From: Hugenholtzia roseola DSM 9546
Lineage (GTDB): Bacteria > Bacteroidota > Bacteroidia > Cytophagales > Bernardetiaceae
NCBI RefSeq assembly: GCF_000422585.1
Contig: NZ_AUGI01000025.1
Coordinates: forward strand, 62,001 to 126,000
Direction: 5' to 3'
Length of the DNA: 64,000 bases
Part shown: positions 34,381 through 43,363 of the stretch, piece by piece
Position numbering within the stretch: the stretch's first letter is position 1
Layout of the letters: each line of letters begins with the position of its first letter
The notes under the pieces: generated by a model
The model's database searches: none
What the model was told of the DNA's origin: nothing
Seen by the model: only the letters and a program-made list of their open reading frames with translations
Position numbers and translations under genes: made by a program

Positions 34381-35352
34381 ATGACACCCACTCCTGCTGC
34401 TACCGTCAATCAGACCCATTTTCAAATTGCGGGTCAGACGAATTTCTATCGCGGAAAAGTACGCGAAGTATATTATTTTGGCAATCAATTAGCTCTTATT
34501 GCTTCCGACCGCATTTCGGCTTTTGATGTCATTTTACCACGCACGATTCCACATAAAGGTCAGATTTTAAACCAAATAGCGGTCTATTTTCTCAAAAATA
34601 CAGCTGATATTGTACCGAATTGGCTCGAAAAACAGATTCACCCACAGGTGAGTGTTGGAAAGGCTGCCCAACCGCTTCCGATTGAAGTAGTGGTGCGCGG
34701 CTATTTGGCAGGGCATGCTTGGCGTACCTACGCCAGCGGCAAGCGCGAACTTTGTGGCGAAACCCTACCCGAAGGCTTGAAGCAAAACGACAAACTGCCT
34801 ACGCCTATCATCACGCCCAGCACCAAAGCACAGGAAGGACACGACGAGGACATCTCAAAAGCCGAAATTTTGGCGCAGGGTTTGGTCAGTCCCCAAGATT
34901 ATGCACAGATAGAAAAATACGCCCTCGCCCTTTTTGAAAGAGGCAGCCAGATGGCAGCAGAGCGCGGACTTATCTTAGTAGATACCAAATATGAATTTGG
35001 AAAATACCAAGATGAAGCAGGAAATAGTCAGATTATTTTAATAGATGAGGTGCATACCCCCGACTCGTCGCGCTATTTTTATGCAGAAGGGTACGAACAA
35101 AGACAAGAAAAAGGAGAAAAACAAAAACAATTATCAAAAGAATTTGTGCGTGAATGGCTCATAGAAAATGGCTTTCAGGGAAGGGCAGGCGAAAGTGTTC
35201 CCCCTATGACTGATGCCATTGTCCTGCATATTTCCCAACGCTACCAAGAACTTTATGAACAGGTAGTAGGCGAAAAATTTGTGCCTGCCGCAGGTGAAAA
35301 TCTTTTGTTGGATATAGAAACCGCCTTGCGAAGCTATTTTGAGCAAAAATAA
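34381..35352 (+). CDS. purC: SAICAR synthase (purine biosynthesis)
   Basis: Phosphoribosylaminoimidazole-succinocarboxamide synthase joins CAIR and aspartate with ATP. It shows [13 protein letters not shown] (nucleotide-binding loop), [32 protein letters not shown], and the C-terminal [13 protein letters not shown] and [12 protein letters not shown]. The 323 residues match the longer PurC form used by Bacteroidota. Aspartate and CAIR-binding residues are in the quoted segments. It is a single-gene unit here; other pur genes are absent. It ends at a convergent terminator with the aldehyde dehydrogenase gene. Confidence 0.96.
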   Translation: MTPTPAATVNQTHFQIAGQTNFYRGKVREVYYFGNQLALIASDRISAFDVILPRTIPHKGQILNQIAVYFLKNTADIVPNWLEKQIHPQVSVGKAAQPLPIEVVVRGYLAGHAWRTYASGKRELCGETLPEGLKQNDKLPTPIITPSTKAQEGHDEDISKAEILAQGLVSPQDYAQIEKYALALFERGSQMAAERGLILVDTKYEFGKYQDEAGNSQIILIDEVHTPDSSRYFYAEGYEQRQEKGEKQKQLSKEFVREWLIENGFQGRAGESVPPMTDAIVLHISQRYQELYEQVVGEKFVPAAGENLLLDIETALRSYFEQK

Positions 35353-35358
35353 AAGAGC

Positions 35359-35397
35359 TTAGGGCTAATAGCTTTATTGTTACACTATTAGCCCTAA
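35359..35397. terminator. Bidirectional terminator between purC and aldehyde dehydrogenase genes
   Basis: TTAGGGCTAATAG pairs perfectly with CTATTAGCCCTAA around a 13-nt loop, placed between two convergent genes, with T-rich or A-rich sequence on both sides. Confidence 0.75.
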
Positions 35398-35446
35398 AAT
35401 TTTATGTTTAAGATTTATACTTAAAATTTGTGTTTAAAATTTGTGT

Positions 35447-36889
35447 TTAAAGTTTGATACAGACATTTTGTGTTTCTGTGAAAAAGTGTAACGCTTCGAA
35501 ACCACCTTCGCGCCCAACCCCAGAAGCCTTCATGCCCCCAAAAGGCGTTCGCAAATCGCGCAAAAGCCAACAATTTACCCAAACGATACCTGTTTGAAAG
35601 GCGGCAGCCAAGCGGTGCGCTCGCTTCAAATCGTTTGTCCAAAGCGTAGTAGCCAGACCGTAATCGGTGCTATTGGCATAAGTCAAGACCTGCTGCTCAC
35701 TTTCAAAAGGCGTAAGGGTAACGACCAAGCCGAAAATTTCCTCCTGATTTGTTCTACAAAAGGGACTTAAATTTTCTATAATAGTAGGTTCTAAAAAGAA
35801 ACCATCTTGACAATCGCCCTCCATTTGCAGCCTTTTTCCACCAAAAATTATCTTTCCGCCCTCTCCTTTTGCCAATTCTATATAAGACAGCACTTTTTTC
35901 AGGTGCGCTTCTGATACCACAGCCCCGATTTGTGTTTCGGCATCAAGCGGATTGCCTACTTTCCATTTTTTTAATCCTTCAATAAAACGCTCTTTAAACG
36001 TTTCATAAATAGACTTTTCTACAAAAATACGCGAGCCACACAAACAAATTTGCCCCTGATTGAGGAAAGCCGCTCGCAAACTATTTTCTACCGCCTCTTC
36101 CAAATCGCAATCTGCAAAGATGACATTTGCATTTTTACCCCCCAATTCCAAAGAAAGTTTTTTAAACAAAGGCGCGGCATGCGTCGCAATTCTTTTGCCC
36201 GTTGCCGTTCCACCTGTAAAAGAGATGGCTTTTACTTTTGAATGTTTAATTAAAGGCTCACCTACTTTTTCACCTAAACCATGCACAATATTCAAAACCC
36301 CCTTAGGAAGTCCTACTTCTACACAGATTTGAGAAAAAAGAAAGGCAGTATAAGGTGTAATTTCCGAAGGTTTGCCCACTACCGTACAGCCTGCCGCCAA
36401 TGCAGGCGCAATTTTCCACGTAAATAAATACAGGGGCAAATTCCATGGCGAAATGCACGCCACTACCCCCACAGGATGACGCAGGGTGTAATTCAGGGCA
36501 GTAGGTTCGGTATAATGCGCCTGTTGCTGGTCGTGCAAAATGGCAGTGGCGAAAAAGCGTAAATTTTCTATAGCTCGCGGAATGTCCATTTTTCGTGCCA
36601 AAGCAAGCGGTTTGCCTGTGTCCAGACTTTCAGCAAGTGCAAATTTTTCTAAATTTTCTTCTATCTTATCGGCTATTTTCAGCAAAAAATCAGAACGAAA
36701 CTTTGTAGTAGCTCTCGACCAAAGCGGAAAAGCCGACTCCGCTGCCAGCACCGCCATTTCTATATCTCTTTTGTCTGAATCGGCATAGGAAGCAAATGAT
36801 TTGCCCGAAGCGGGATTGATTGACTGCCAATAATTGGCACTTAGGGGCGGCACCAAAGCACCATCAATGTAATTTTGTATAGTTGCCAT
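35447..36889 (-). CDS. NAD(P)+-dependent aldehyde dehydrogenase
   Basis: An ALDH-superfamily enzyme of 480 residues that oxidises an aldehyde to its acid. The Rossmann and active-site landmarks are complete: ISPWNLPLYLFTWKIAPALAAG, KPSEITPYTA, ISFTGGTATGKRIA, the general base in LSLELGGKNANVIF, the catalytic cysteine in NQGQICLCGSRIFV, and QEEIFGLVVTLTPF. Sequence style resembles 2-hydroxymuconate-semialdehyde and related dehydrogenases in Bacteroidota kynurenine or aromatic pathways, but the substrate cannot be fixed without neighbours. It is monocistronic, with a repeat-filled gap upstream. Confidence 0.9.
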   Translation of the reverse strand: MATIQNYIDGALVPPLSANYWQSINPASGKSFASYADSDKRDIEMAVLAAESAFPLWSRATTKFRSDFLLKIADKIEENLEKFALAESLDTGKPLALARKMDIPRAIENLRFFATAILHDQQQAHYTEPTALNYTLRHPVGVVACISPWNLPLYLFTWKIAPALAAGCTVVGKPSEITPYTAFLFSQICVEVGLPKGVLNIVHGLGEKVGEPLIKHSKVKAISFTGGTATGKRIATHAAPLFKKLSLELGGKNANVIFADCDLEEAVENSLRAAFLNQGQICLCGSRIFVEKSIYETFKERFIEGLKKWKVGNPLDAETQIGAVVSEAHLKKVLSYIELAKGEGGKIIFGGKRLQMEGDCQDGFFLEPTIIENLSPFCRTNQEEIFGLVVTLTPFESEQQVLTYANSTDYGLATTLWTNDLKRAHRLAAAFQTGIVWVNCWLLRDLRTPFGGMKASGVGREGGFEALHFFTETQNVCIKL

Positions 36890-36976
36890 GCTTGGAAAAG
36901 TAGTTGGGAAAATAGAAAATTAAGAACGATTTTTAACTTACTTGTTTTGTATTCAAAAACTATCTTGCTCAAAATT

Positions 36977-37258
36977 GGCGTTGCGGTAAAATCTCCAACT
37001 CCCTTTTCTTGCAGCCGAAAGATTAGGTGCTACGAAAAGCCTTGTCAAATTAGAAACAAAATAAAATTTGGTTCAAATCCTATTTTTGAGTCTAAAAATC
37101 TTTTTTCTTTCAATCTCACTTCAAAAAAGAGGACAGCAGAGTTTCCTATCGCTGCACCTGATTTTTAGAATGTAACACGACTAAGGCAGAGGGGTTCAGA
37201 AGATTTGTTCGAAGCCCAAAACTTTGTTTTTTGAGCTTCGAACCGTTGTAATAACGCC
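36977..37258. repeat. Outer palindromic repeat with nested MITE (copy C, decayed)
   Basis: The right arm (37183-37258) matches the right arm of copy B: GGGGTTCAGAAGATTTG and CCGTTGTAATAACGCC at the end. The left border GGCGTTGCGGTAAAATC is a weak match. Inside lies a strongly mutated MITE (about 37018-37183) with GAAAAGCCTTGTCAAATTAG and ATTTTTAGAATGTAACACGA; its central palindrome is lost. Fills the gap between two minus-strand genes. Confidence 0.6.
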
Positions 37259-37314
37259 TTAAAATCAAGCGTTTCGTTGCAAAATAATACAAGCCGTTCC
37301 CACAAAAATAAGCA

Positions 37315-38055
37315 TTATTTGGCAAAAATAGGGCTTTCGTTGATTTGGTCTTTTTCAATTAGCCCGTCGCGCAACGTAATAATCCGACGCGCATGTTGGG
37401 CAATATCGTCTTCGTGTGTAACCATAATAATTGTATGCCCTTTTTGATACAATTCTTCAAACAAATTCATAATTTCATAGGAAGTTTTGGTATCCAAATT
37501 ACCCGTAGGCTCGTCTGCTAAAATGATGCTCGGATTATTGACCAAAGCCCTTGCAATGGCAACGCGCTGCCGCTGCCCCCCCGAAAGTTCGTTGGGCTTA
37601 TGCCCTGCTCGCTCGCCCAAACCTACGTTGGTGAGCATTTGCAAGGCTCGCTCCTTGCGTTTTTTGCCATCTATGCCTGCATAAATCAGCGGCAGCGCGA
37701 CATTATCGAGGGCAGTAGCACGCGGAAGAAGGTTAAAAGTTTGAAATACAAATCCGATTTCTTTATTTCTTACCTCTGCTAACTGATTGTCTGTCATATT
37801 GCTAACATCTTGATTATTAAGGATATAACGTCCTGCACTTGGCGTATCCAAACAGCCAATAAGATTCATGAGCGTAGATTTGCCCGACCCCGAAGGACCC
37901 ATAAACGCCACGTACTCGCCCTCGTGAATCTGGATTGAAACAGACTTCAAGGCATGTATGACCTCGCTGCCCATCACGTAGCGTTTGGCAAGGTTTTCTG
38001 TGCGAATAATCTCTCTTTTGATTTGATTTTGTGCAGAATTGTGATTTGTATTCAT
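37315..38055 (-). CDS. ABC transporter ATP-binding protein, LolD/MacB type
   Basis: A 246-residue ABC ATPase. Walker [14 protein letters not shown]-loop [18 protein letters not shown], signature [15 protein letters not shown], Walker [12 protein letters not shown], and the H-loop MVTHEDDIA are all present. The subgroup ([22 protein letters not shown]) is that of LolD/MacB/FtsE-like ATPases, which pair with FtsX-type permeases for lipoprotein release, macrolide or peptide export. No permease gene is next to it, so its partner must be elsewhere. The start at 38055 ([11 protein letters not shown]) is chosen; the frame is open to 38157 with no conserved residues. The promoter is likely in the 130-bp gap upstream. 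Confidence 0.9.
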   Translation of the reverse strand: MNTNHNSAQNQIKREIIRTENLAKRYVMGSEVIHALKSVSIQIHEGEYVAFMGPSGSGKSTLMNLIGCLDTPSAGRYILNNQDVSNMTDNQLAEVRNKEIGFVFQTFNLLPRATALDNVALPLIYAGIDGKKRKERALQMLTNVGLGERAGHKPNELSGGQRQRVAIARALVNNPSIILADEPTGNLDTKTSYEIMNLFEELYQKGHTIIMVTHEDDIAQHARRIITLRDGLIEKDQINESPIFAK

Positions 38056-38185
38056 ATTCAGATAAAAATAAAAGTCTGGATTTGGAAAAAGGGCAGCCCA
38101 CCAAAGGCACTTCGGGGAATTAGTAGCTCGAAAAAAGATTTTTTTACAGTCGCCCACAAATTCTCAAAGCGGTAACCTGAATCGT

Positions 38186-40756
38186 TTAAATATTGATTTC
38201 AAACCATTTCACCACTTCCAAAAGCGTTTTGAGGTTGCCATTTCCCATCTCTACAAAGGGAGGATAAAAAAAGAAACCATTTTCCCTTTTGGAAAAGCGC
38301 ATTAAATAAAACCTTTTTTTGTAAAAATTACTCTTATTTTTTTTCAAAAGTTCTTTTTTCAAAATGCTATAATTAAAATCGTCTGAAATGTTAAAATCTG
38401 GTTTTTCCGCTTCGGGTTCTAAGTTTAGATAAAAAACACGTTCATAATCAGCCGATAGTGCCGTAAAAGTGGGCTGCCAAAGGGCAGGCTGATTGGTAGC
38501 ATATTGCATCAATTCGTTTTCTATTGCCTCCTGTTTGGCTAAAATTGTGTCGTATCTTTTTAAATTTTTAAGTGGAATTTTTAACTGTTTTGATAATATC
38601 CAGACCTCTGTATCCGCATTGACTTTTGACCACAAAGCTGCCCAAAAAGCCGCTTTCTGCAAACTCAACATATCCATAGCCAAAACGCCATCGAGCAAAA
38701 GTAGCGTTTTAAGTGGCTCTACCTTTTCATTTTGAACCCTTATTTCAATCGCTTTATGAATTGTTTTCTGTAACTTATTCACCTTAGAAAGATTGGGATA
38801 GAAATCGAGAAAATCGCCGTCGTATTCTTTTTTTTCTAAAATTTGCCTGACCTTTCCCCTAATTTCTGTAAAAAAAGGATATAGTTGTTGTTCTTCTTCC
38901 GCAATTTGTTCATAAAAAACTTTTACATTTTGTTTTACTTCTTGCAATACCTCTCCTACCGAATCTTGCGTTATTTCAAGCATGCCCTGTGCTGCTTTTC
39001 GCGCCTGTGAAAGCTGTTCAGTAAGTTCTCTTCTAATATCTTTCAATCTTTTTTCGTATGCTTCCTCACTTTTTTGCCAATAGCTTTTTCGCACTTGTTC
39101 TTTATATAAATTTTGGAAATTTTCTAATTTAATTCCCTTTTTTATTTGTTTTTTCTGCTTATCTTCTAAATTTTCTTCTAATGCCTGCCCTAAAAGAGCT
39201 GGATTTTCAGTATCAGGACGCTCTGTTTTGGCAAGTGCTTGGGCTTGTAAAATATTCGCCTGATGCAATTTTTCGAGCAACTGCGCCACCACTGCCAAAG
39301 CAATGTCATAACTCTGTGAGAGAGCTGCCTCCACTTTGGGCTGTGCTTGTGCCAAATAGTGCTGTTGAATCTCTTTAAAAGCTAAAATCCTACCTCTAAT
39401 TTTATACAAAATTGCATTTTCTAATGCTTCTATATTTTCGGCAATCTTTTTAAGCACTTCTTGAATTTGCAAGGCAGAATAATAAAACAGACGATTTACC
39501 TGCTGTCCTTCTTCGGAATATAAAATTTTGTTTATTTCTTGAAAAAAGGCGACTTTCTTTTTCAGTTTTTTGAGAAACTTTCGTTCAGCTTGCTGCCAAA
39601 TCTGTTCGGTTTGTGTTGCCAAATCGCGCGAAAGTGCTTTGCTGCGTGCCTGTTCCAAATCTTGCTGCAACTGCACAATTTGTGATAAAACGCCCTGCAT
39701 CTCTTGGCTAATTTGCGAAAAATTACGACTTGTAAGTTTTACAAAAAACTTTTTTTCTAACTTTTCTAACTCATAAAAGTAAAAAAGCAAAGTATAATAA
39801 TTATCAAAAAAAACTTCATTTTCTAACATAGACAACAACCGCCTACTAACCGCCTGCAAACGGCGCAATTCCTGCTCCTGCGTTTGGATAATGCCCTCCA
39901 AAAAGTCAGAAGTATTGAGCAGTTTGCTCATGCGCTTGACATAAGCCTGATGCAGATTTTGCTTGGCTTCTACCCATTTTTCAAAATGTATAGGCGCGTT
40001 AAGTCTTTGATTATCAGTATTTTGTAGAATTTCCTGCAAATTTTCCACCCAACTGTCTATACATTCGGGTACGTGCAGAAAAAGGTAGGGACAAATTTTA
40101 CAAAGTTCGTCTTCAGAAAGGGTAGGCAAAAGAGCCGCCCAAGCCTGTGCAATTTGGTGTTGGCGCACCGCAAAGGGTAGATTTTGCGTATGTGCAAATT
40201 CAATTTCTTTCCATTTTTCTTTTTTTGAAGTTTTGTTTTTTTCTTGATATAATTTTTCTTTGATAAAATTTTGTGTTAATAGGTTAAATTTTGGGTGTAA
40301 AATTTTACAAATATCTGAAAATGCAAAATTGTATATTTTACCTTCAAAAAAAATCTTATCAGCAGGAAGCGACATCAAACGTAGGCGCAAATTTCGTTTT
40401 AATTTATTAGGCAAATTTTTACGAAAAAAATGAAAATATATAGCAAGCACTTTGGCTATATCGCTGCCTTTTTCTACTTTTTCTTCTACTATTTTTTTAA
40501 CAAAAGTCTGTGAATTTGGCTCAGTACTTAAAAAACATAGATAATGCAAGTATATTTTTTTTTGTTCTTTTTTTTGAAAAGAAGTGCTAATGAGCAGGTG
40601 CAAATCTTCAAAAGTAGTGTCCTCTGCATAAAATCGCCAAGCCAAAGGCGTAGGCAGAGCCGAAAGCCGCTTTGCCGCTAAAATATGCCAAAGCCAAGCA
40701 TAGATTTTATTTTGTAGAGTATAATTCAATTTTTTATTTTTTTTGTTGGAAAACAA
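38186..40756 (-). CDS. Unknown large coiled-coil protein, possibly a decayed TROVE/vWA (Ro-like) protein
   Basis: An 856-residue protein I cannot assign with certainty. About residues 10-250 are helical. The stretch LPNKLKRNLRLRLMSLPADK followed by FAFSDICKILHPKF looks like the TROVE-domain core of Ro60/Rsr, where a similar helix precedes '...LRDALRLvHPKp'. Residues about 290-650 are long charged coiled coils. The C-terminal 170 residues resemble a vWA domain that has lost its MIDAS (LLLLDGVLAMDMLSLQKAAFWAALW in place of DxSxS), followed by strand YERVFYLNLEPE. The start is probably the TTG at 40756, since no ATG lies near; it overlaps a promoter reading the other way. Codon use is AT-rich and rich in Lys/Leu/Gln. 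An unrelated helical protein is possible. Confidence 0.45.
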   Translation of the reverse strand: MFSNKKNKKLNYTLQNKIYAWLWHILAAKRLSALPTPLAWRFYAEDTTFEDLHLLISTSFQKKEQKKIYLHYLCFLSTEPNSQTFVKKIVEEKVEKGSDIAKVLAIYFHFFRKNLPNKLKRNLRLRLMSLPADKIFFEGKIYNFAFSDICKILHPKFNLLTQNFIKEKLYQEKNKTSKKEKWKEIEFAHTQNLPFAVRQHQIAQAWAALLPTLSEDELCKICPYLFLHVPECIDSWVENLQEILQNTDNQRLNAPIHFEKWVEAKQNLHQAYVKRMSKLLNTSDFLEGIIQTQEQELRRLQAVSRRLLSMLENEVFFDNYYTLLFYFYELEKLEKKFFVKLTSRNFSQISQEMQGVLSQIVQLQQDLEQARSKALSRDLATQTEQIWQQAERKFLKKLKKKVAFFQEINKILYSEEGQQVNRLFYYSALQIQEVLKKIAENIEALENAILYKIRGRILAFKEIQQHYLAQAQPKVEAALSQSYDIALAVVAQLLEKLHQANILQAQALAKTERPDTENPALLGQALEENLEDKQKKQIKKGIKLENFQNLYKEQVRKSYWQKSEEAYEKRLKDIRRELTEQLSQARKAAQGMLEITQDSVGEVLQEVKQNVKVFYEQIAEEEQQLYPFFTEIRGKVRQILEKKEYDGDFLDFYPNLSKVNKLQKTIHKAIEIRVQNEKVEPLKTLLLLDGVLAMDMLSLQKAAFWAALWSKVNADTEVWILSKQLKIPLKNLKRYDTILAKQEAIENELMQYATNQPALWQPTFTALSADYERVFYLNLEPEAEKPDFNISDDFNYSILKKELLKKNKSNFYKKRFYLMRFSKRENGFFFYPPFVEMGNGNLKTLLEVVKWFEINI

Positions 40757-40775
40757 AATGCGTTTTTTACCTTTG
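40745..40775 (+). promoter_or_regulatory. Promoter of the TPR lipoprotein gene
   Basis: TTG (40746-40748), 19-bp spacer, and TACCTTTG (40768-40775), good agreement with the phylum's consensus. It points towards the lipoprotein gene and overlaps the start codon of the oppositely transcribed coiled-coil gene. Confidence 0.6.
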
Positions 40776-40996
40776 CGCCTATAAATGTCGCAATATAAAA
40801 AGAAAAGTAGGCAAATGTAGCAAAAAAATAGGCATCAAAGCATTTTTATCACCTGCAAGGCACTACTTTTATGGAAAATAAGGGAAGAAGCAATCAAAAA
40901 AATGAGTATCTTTACTTTGGTAAAATCTTTGACAGGGGGATTGAAGCCCTTATTTTGCCCCTTTCCACCCAAAACTTGTATAAAACCTACCTTCGT

Positions 40997-42235
40997 ATGC
41001 GCACCAAACCGACATTTGGACATAAATTTGAACAAATATTTGGACATAAATTTGGAAATAAATTTGGATACCAGAACGGTAAAAAGCCTTATCTTTTTCT
41101 TCGATTTGTGCTTTATTTTTCTATTCTTTTTTTCTCTTTGGCTTGTCAGGAAAGCACCAACCAAATGCAAAACGCCAGCGCAACCGCCACCGATAGCACC
41201 TACACGCCTATTTTTGAAGAAAAAGCACTTGACCACCTAAGCGAATTGCAAGAAAAAACAGTGGCTGCGCCCAGTTTATTACAACAAGAGCTTGCCTTAC
41301 AGAAGAAAATAGACAGTTTGGAAACTCGCTTGTTGCCAAAAAAATACAAGGATTTATGGATAAAACCACAAATTATAGAAGGTAGTGAGGCAGAAAATCC
41401 AACTTATCAGCTCATTTTATATGCTTCTCTTGCAGAAGGAGGCGAGGAAATTTTACAAGAAATTAAACTTAACTACGCCTTTAATGCGTCTAAAATCACA
41501 CATTGCGTCTATCGGGCAGGTAAAATTTGGATTTGCTCACAAGAAGCGTATAGTGCAAACACAAATTGTGGCATTTATGAAATCAATAAAAAAAGTTTGA
41601 AACTTATCTATCAGAATCAAGTTGATTACGACCCCGCCAAATCAGCCTTGCAAGCGGCACGCCAAGCCGCCATTAGTGGCGAAATTGAAAAGTCTGTATT
41701 TTTATACGATAAAGTAATTTATCCTCAAAACTATATGAACCCCAAAGATGAGGCACTCCGTTTGCTTCACAATGCGCATTTGAAGGCGCAAGATTTCTAC
41801 GAGCAAGGGCGTTATGATAGTGCCGTCCAAACGATAGAGGCGTTTTTTGGCTTTTGGGGGGCGGGCTATTTGAAAAAATTTGAGGACGAGGCGCATTTTT
41901 TAGCAACTTTTGAGTCGCCTAATAGCCGCTTGCAAGCGATACAGGTGCAACGCATGCTCTCCGATTACGGACTTTATCTATTAAAGGCAGGGCGTTATCG
42001 CGATGCCTTAGCGTGGAATACCTATGTTTTTAGCTTCTCCGCCACGATTCCTTTTGCTGTTTTGCGTTTAGCCGATACCCATCACGAGCGAGAGGAATTG
42101 GAAAAAGCCAAATTTTATTATCAAGAATACATAAAAATTGCAACAGAAAAAAAAGAAAGTGTCCCCGACTATGTTCGCCAGAGGCTACAATCTTACGAAT
42201 CTTTGCCTAAATCGCTTTCCAAAGGGACATATTGA
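40997..42235 (+). CDS. TPR lipoprotein with FG-repeat N-terminus
   Basis: A secreted lipoprotein of about 412 residues. The ATG at 40997 gives a long, unusual n-region with repeated FGHKF/FGNKF units, then a hydrophobic core (LFLRFVLYFSILFFSL) and the lipobox FFSLAC. The first part of the mature protein (about 90-200) is a strand-rich unknown domain. The C-terminal half contains TPR-like helix pairs (AARQAAISGEIEKSVFLYDKVIY, AHLKAQDFYEQGRYDSAVQTIEAFF, LADTHHEREELEKAKFYYQEYI). The frame is open to 40871. Function unknown; surface or periplasmic scaffolding is likely. The last 43 bp overlap the end of the convergent ferredoxin-like gene. Confidence 0.7.
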   Translation: MRTKPTFGHKFEQIFGHKFGNKFGYQNGKKPYLFLRFVLYFSILFFSLACQESTNQMQNASATATDSTYTPIFEEKALDHLSELQEKTVAAPSLLQQELALQKKIDSLETRLLPKKYKDLWIKPQIIEGSEAENPTYQLILYASLAEGGEEILQEIKLNYAFNASKITHCVYRAGKIWICSQEAYSANTNCGIYEINKKSLKLIYQNQVDYDPAKSALQAARQAAISGEIEKSVFLYDKVIYPQNYMNPKDEALRLLHNAHLKAQDFYEQGRYDSAVQTIEAFFGFWGAGYLKKFEDEAHFLATFESPNSRLQAIQVQRMLSDYGLYLLKAGRYRDALAWNTYVFSFSATIPFAVLRLADTHHEREELEKAKFYYQEYIKIATEKKESVPDYVRQRLQSYESLPKSLSKGTY

Positions 42236-42576
42236 AGGTGTGGCAGTTGATTTTCGGGCAAAACCGCCAAACGCAAGACTGCCTGCGAACTTAGGTCTAT
42301 CTTTTCCAACGACCATTGGCATTGACAAATGAGGCGTTCATCGGCTTGCAAACGGTTTAGCCTTTTAAGGCGTTCTTCGGCAGGCGAAAGAGGCGTTAGT
42401 AGTTCCATGCCTTCCAAAATCTTTGTTTTGCAAGTGGTACATTTTCCTTTTCCGCCGCAAATGTGCAAAAAGTCTATATAATTTTGTAGAATTAGGGTCA
42501 GAATAGACTTTTCTTGCAAGAGGTCTTGCTTAGAAAAGTCTATCTCTTCACCTAAATTTTCAATCGTAATGGGCAT
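42193..42576 (-). CDS. 2Fe-2S ferredoxin-like protein
   Basis: A 127-residue electron carrier with a plant-type [2Fe-2S] ferredoxin fold. The cluster cysteines are visible: ICGGKGKCTTCKTKI (C-x5-C-x2-C) and the fourth in ADERLICQCQW. The cluster loop sits early, about residue 38, after a short beta-rich N-terminus, as in Fer2-domain proteins of the adrenodoxin/bacterial type. The C-terminal 25 residues are non-conserved and overlap the TPR lipoprotein gene on the other strand. It precedes nothing else on its strand but follows cpsB by 10 bp, so it may be the last gene of the EPS operon. Redox partner unknown. Confidence 0.85.
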   Translation of the reverse strand: MPITIENLGEEIDFSKQDLLQEKSILTLILQNYIDFLHICGGKGKCTTCKTKILEGMELLTPLSPAEERLKRLNRLQADERLICQCQWSLEKIDLSSQAVLRLAVLPENQLPHLQYVPLESDLGKDS

Positions 42577-42586
42577 TTTCTAATCC

Positions 42587-43363
42587 TTACCGCAAAGGGG
42601 TAGAGTCGGGATAAGGGTTGTCAATCAGTTTGTTATTAAGCAGAGGCAGTTGTAGGGCTTTGGCGTAGTATTCAGAGGCACGCGCTTTTTTGAGCATCTC
42701 CAAATGTTTTTGATTGTGGCAATCTGTACCCAAAAAATGCACTTTTCCTGCATCAATTAGCATTTCAGCAATCTTTTTGGCAGGTGTTGAGTAATATCCT
42801 ACCAAAGAATTGATATTGATTTGCAAAAGCACTCCTGTTTGTTCTTCTAATTCTAAAATTTCTTTTGGATTATTATACCAATACACATAACGTTCGGGGT
42901 GCGCCAAAATAGGCGTATATCCAGAGGCGCGTAAGAGAAAGATGGCGGATTTGAGGTAGGGCGAAGGATTCATATAAGAGGTTTCGAAGAGCAAATACCT
43001 TTCCTTGCCAAAAGTCAGAAGTGGCTCATTTTTCTCTATTTTTTTAAAAAAATGCTCATCTAAATAATACTCGGCGGCAGCCTCCAATTCTATTTCTAAT
43101 TTCAAGCTGCGAAGTAAGTCTTGAAGTTGGTCTAATTTCTGAAGTATGCCCTCTGGCGAATTTCGATAGAAATCCTGCATGATGTGGGGCGTGAGGATAA
43201 GTTTTTTGTAGCCCAACTCAATCATTTCTTTCACCAGCGCAATCGATTGTTCAAAGTTGGCACAACCGTCGTCTAAGGCGGGTAGCAAATGCGAGTGCAT
43301 GTCGGCTTGCAGCGGCATGAGCATACCATACGATTTGAGTTTTCTTTTAAAGAGTGAAATCAT
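42587..43363 (-). CDS. CpsB/CapC-family tyrosine phosphatase (PHP)
   Basis: A manganese-dependent phosphatase of 258 residues in the PHP superfamily. Metal-binding motifs are MQADMHSHLLPALDDGC (first HxH), LILTPHIMQDFY, the histidine of ILAHPERYVYW, and the terminal FLGTDCHN. CpsB-type enzymes remove phosphate from tyrosines of the capsule co-polymerase/kinase and so tune chain length. The gene overlaps the tyrosine kinase gene by 4 bp (ATGA), strong evidence for one operon and coupled translation. Direct partnership with the upstream Wzc protein is inferred from this and from the tyrosine-rich Wzc tail. Confidence 0.93.
   Translation of the reverse strand: MISLFKRKLKSYGMLMPLQADMHSHLLPALDDGCANFEQSIALVKEMIELGYKKLILTPHIMQDFYRNSPEGILQKLDQLQDLLRSLKLEIELEAAAEYYLDEHFFKKIEKNEPLLTFGKERYLLFETSYMNPSPYLKSAIFLLRASGYTPILAHPERYVYWYNNPKEILELEEQTGVLLQININSLVGYYSTPAKKIAEMLIDAGKVHFLGTDCHNQKHLEMLKKARASEYYAKALQLPLLNNKLIDNPYPDSTPLR

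Noticed and set aside
709-37258. Dispersed repeats as a CRISPR array
   Set aside because: Copies are many kilobases apart, variable in length, have inverted ends and target duplications, and there are no cas genes.
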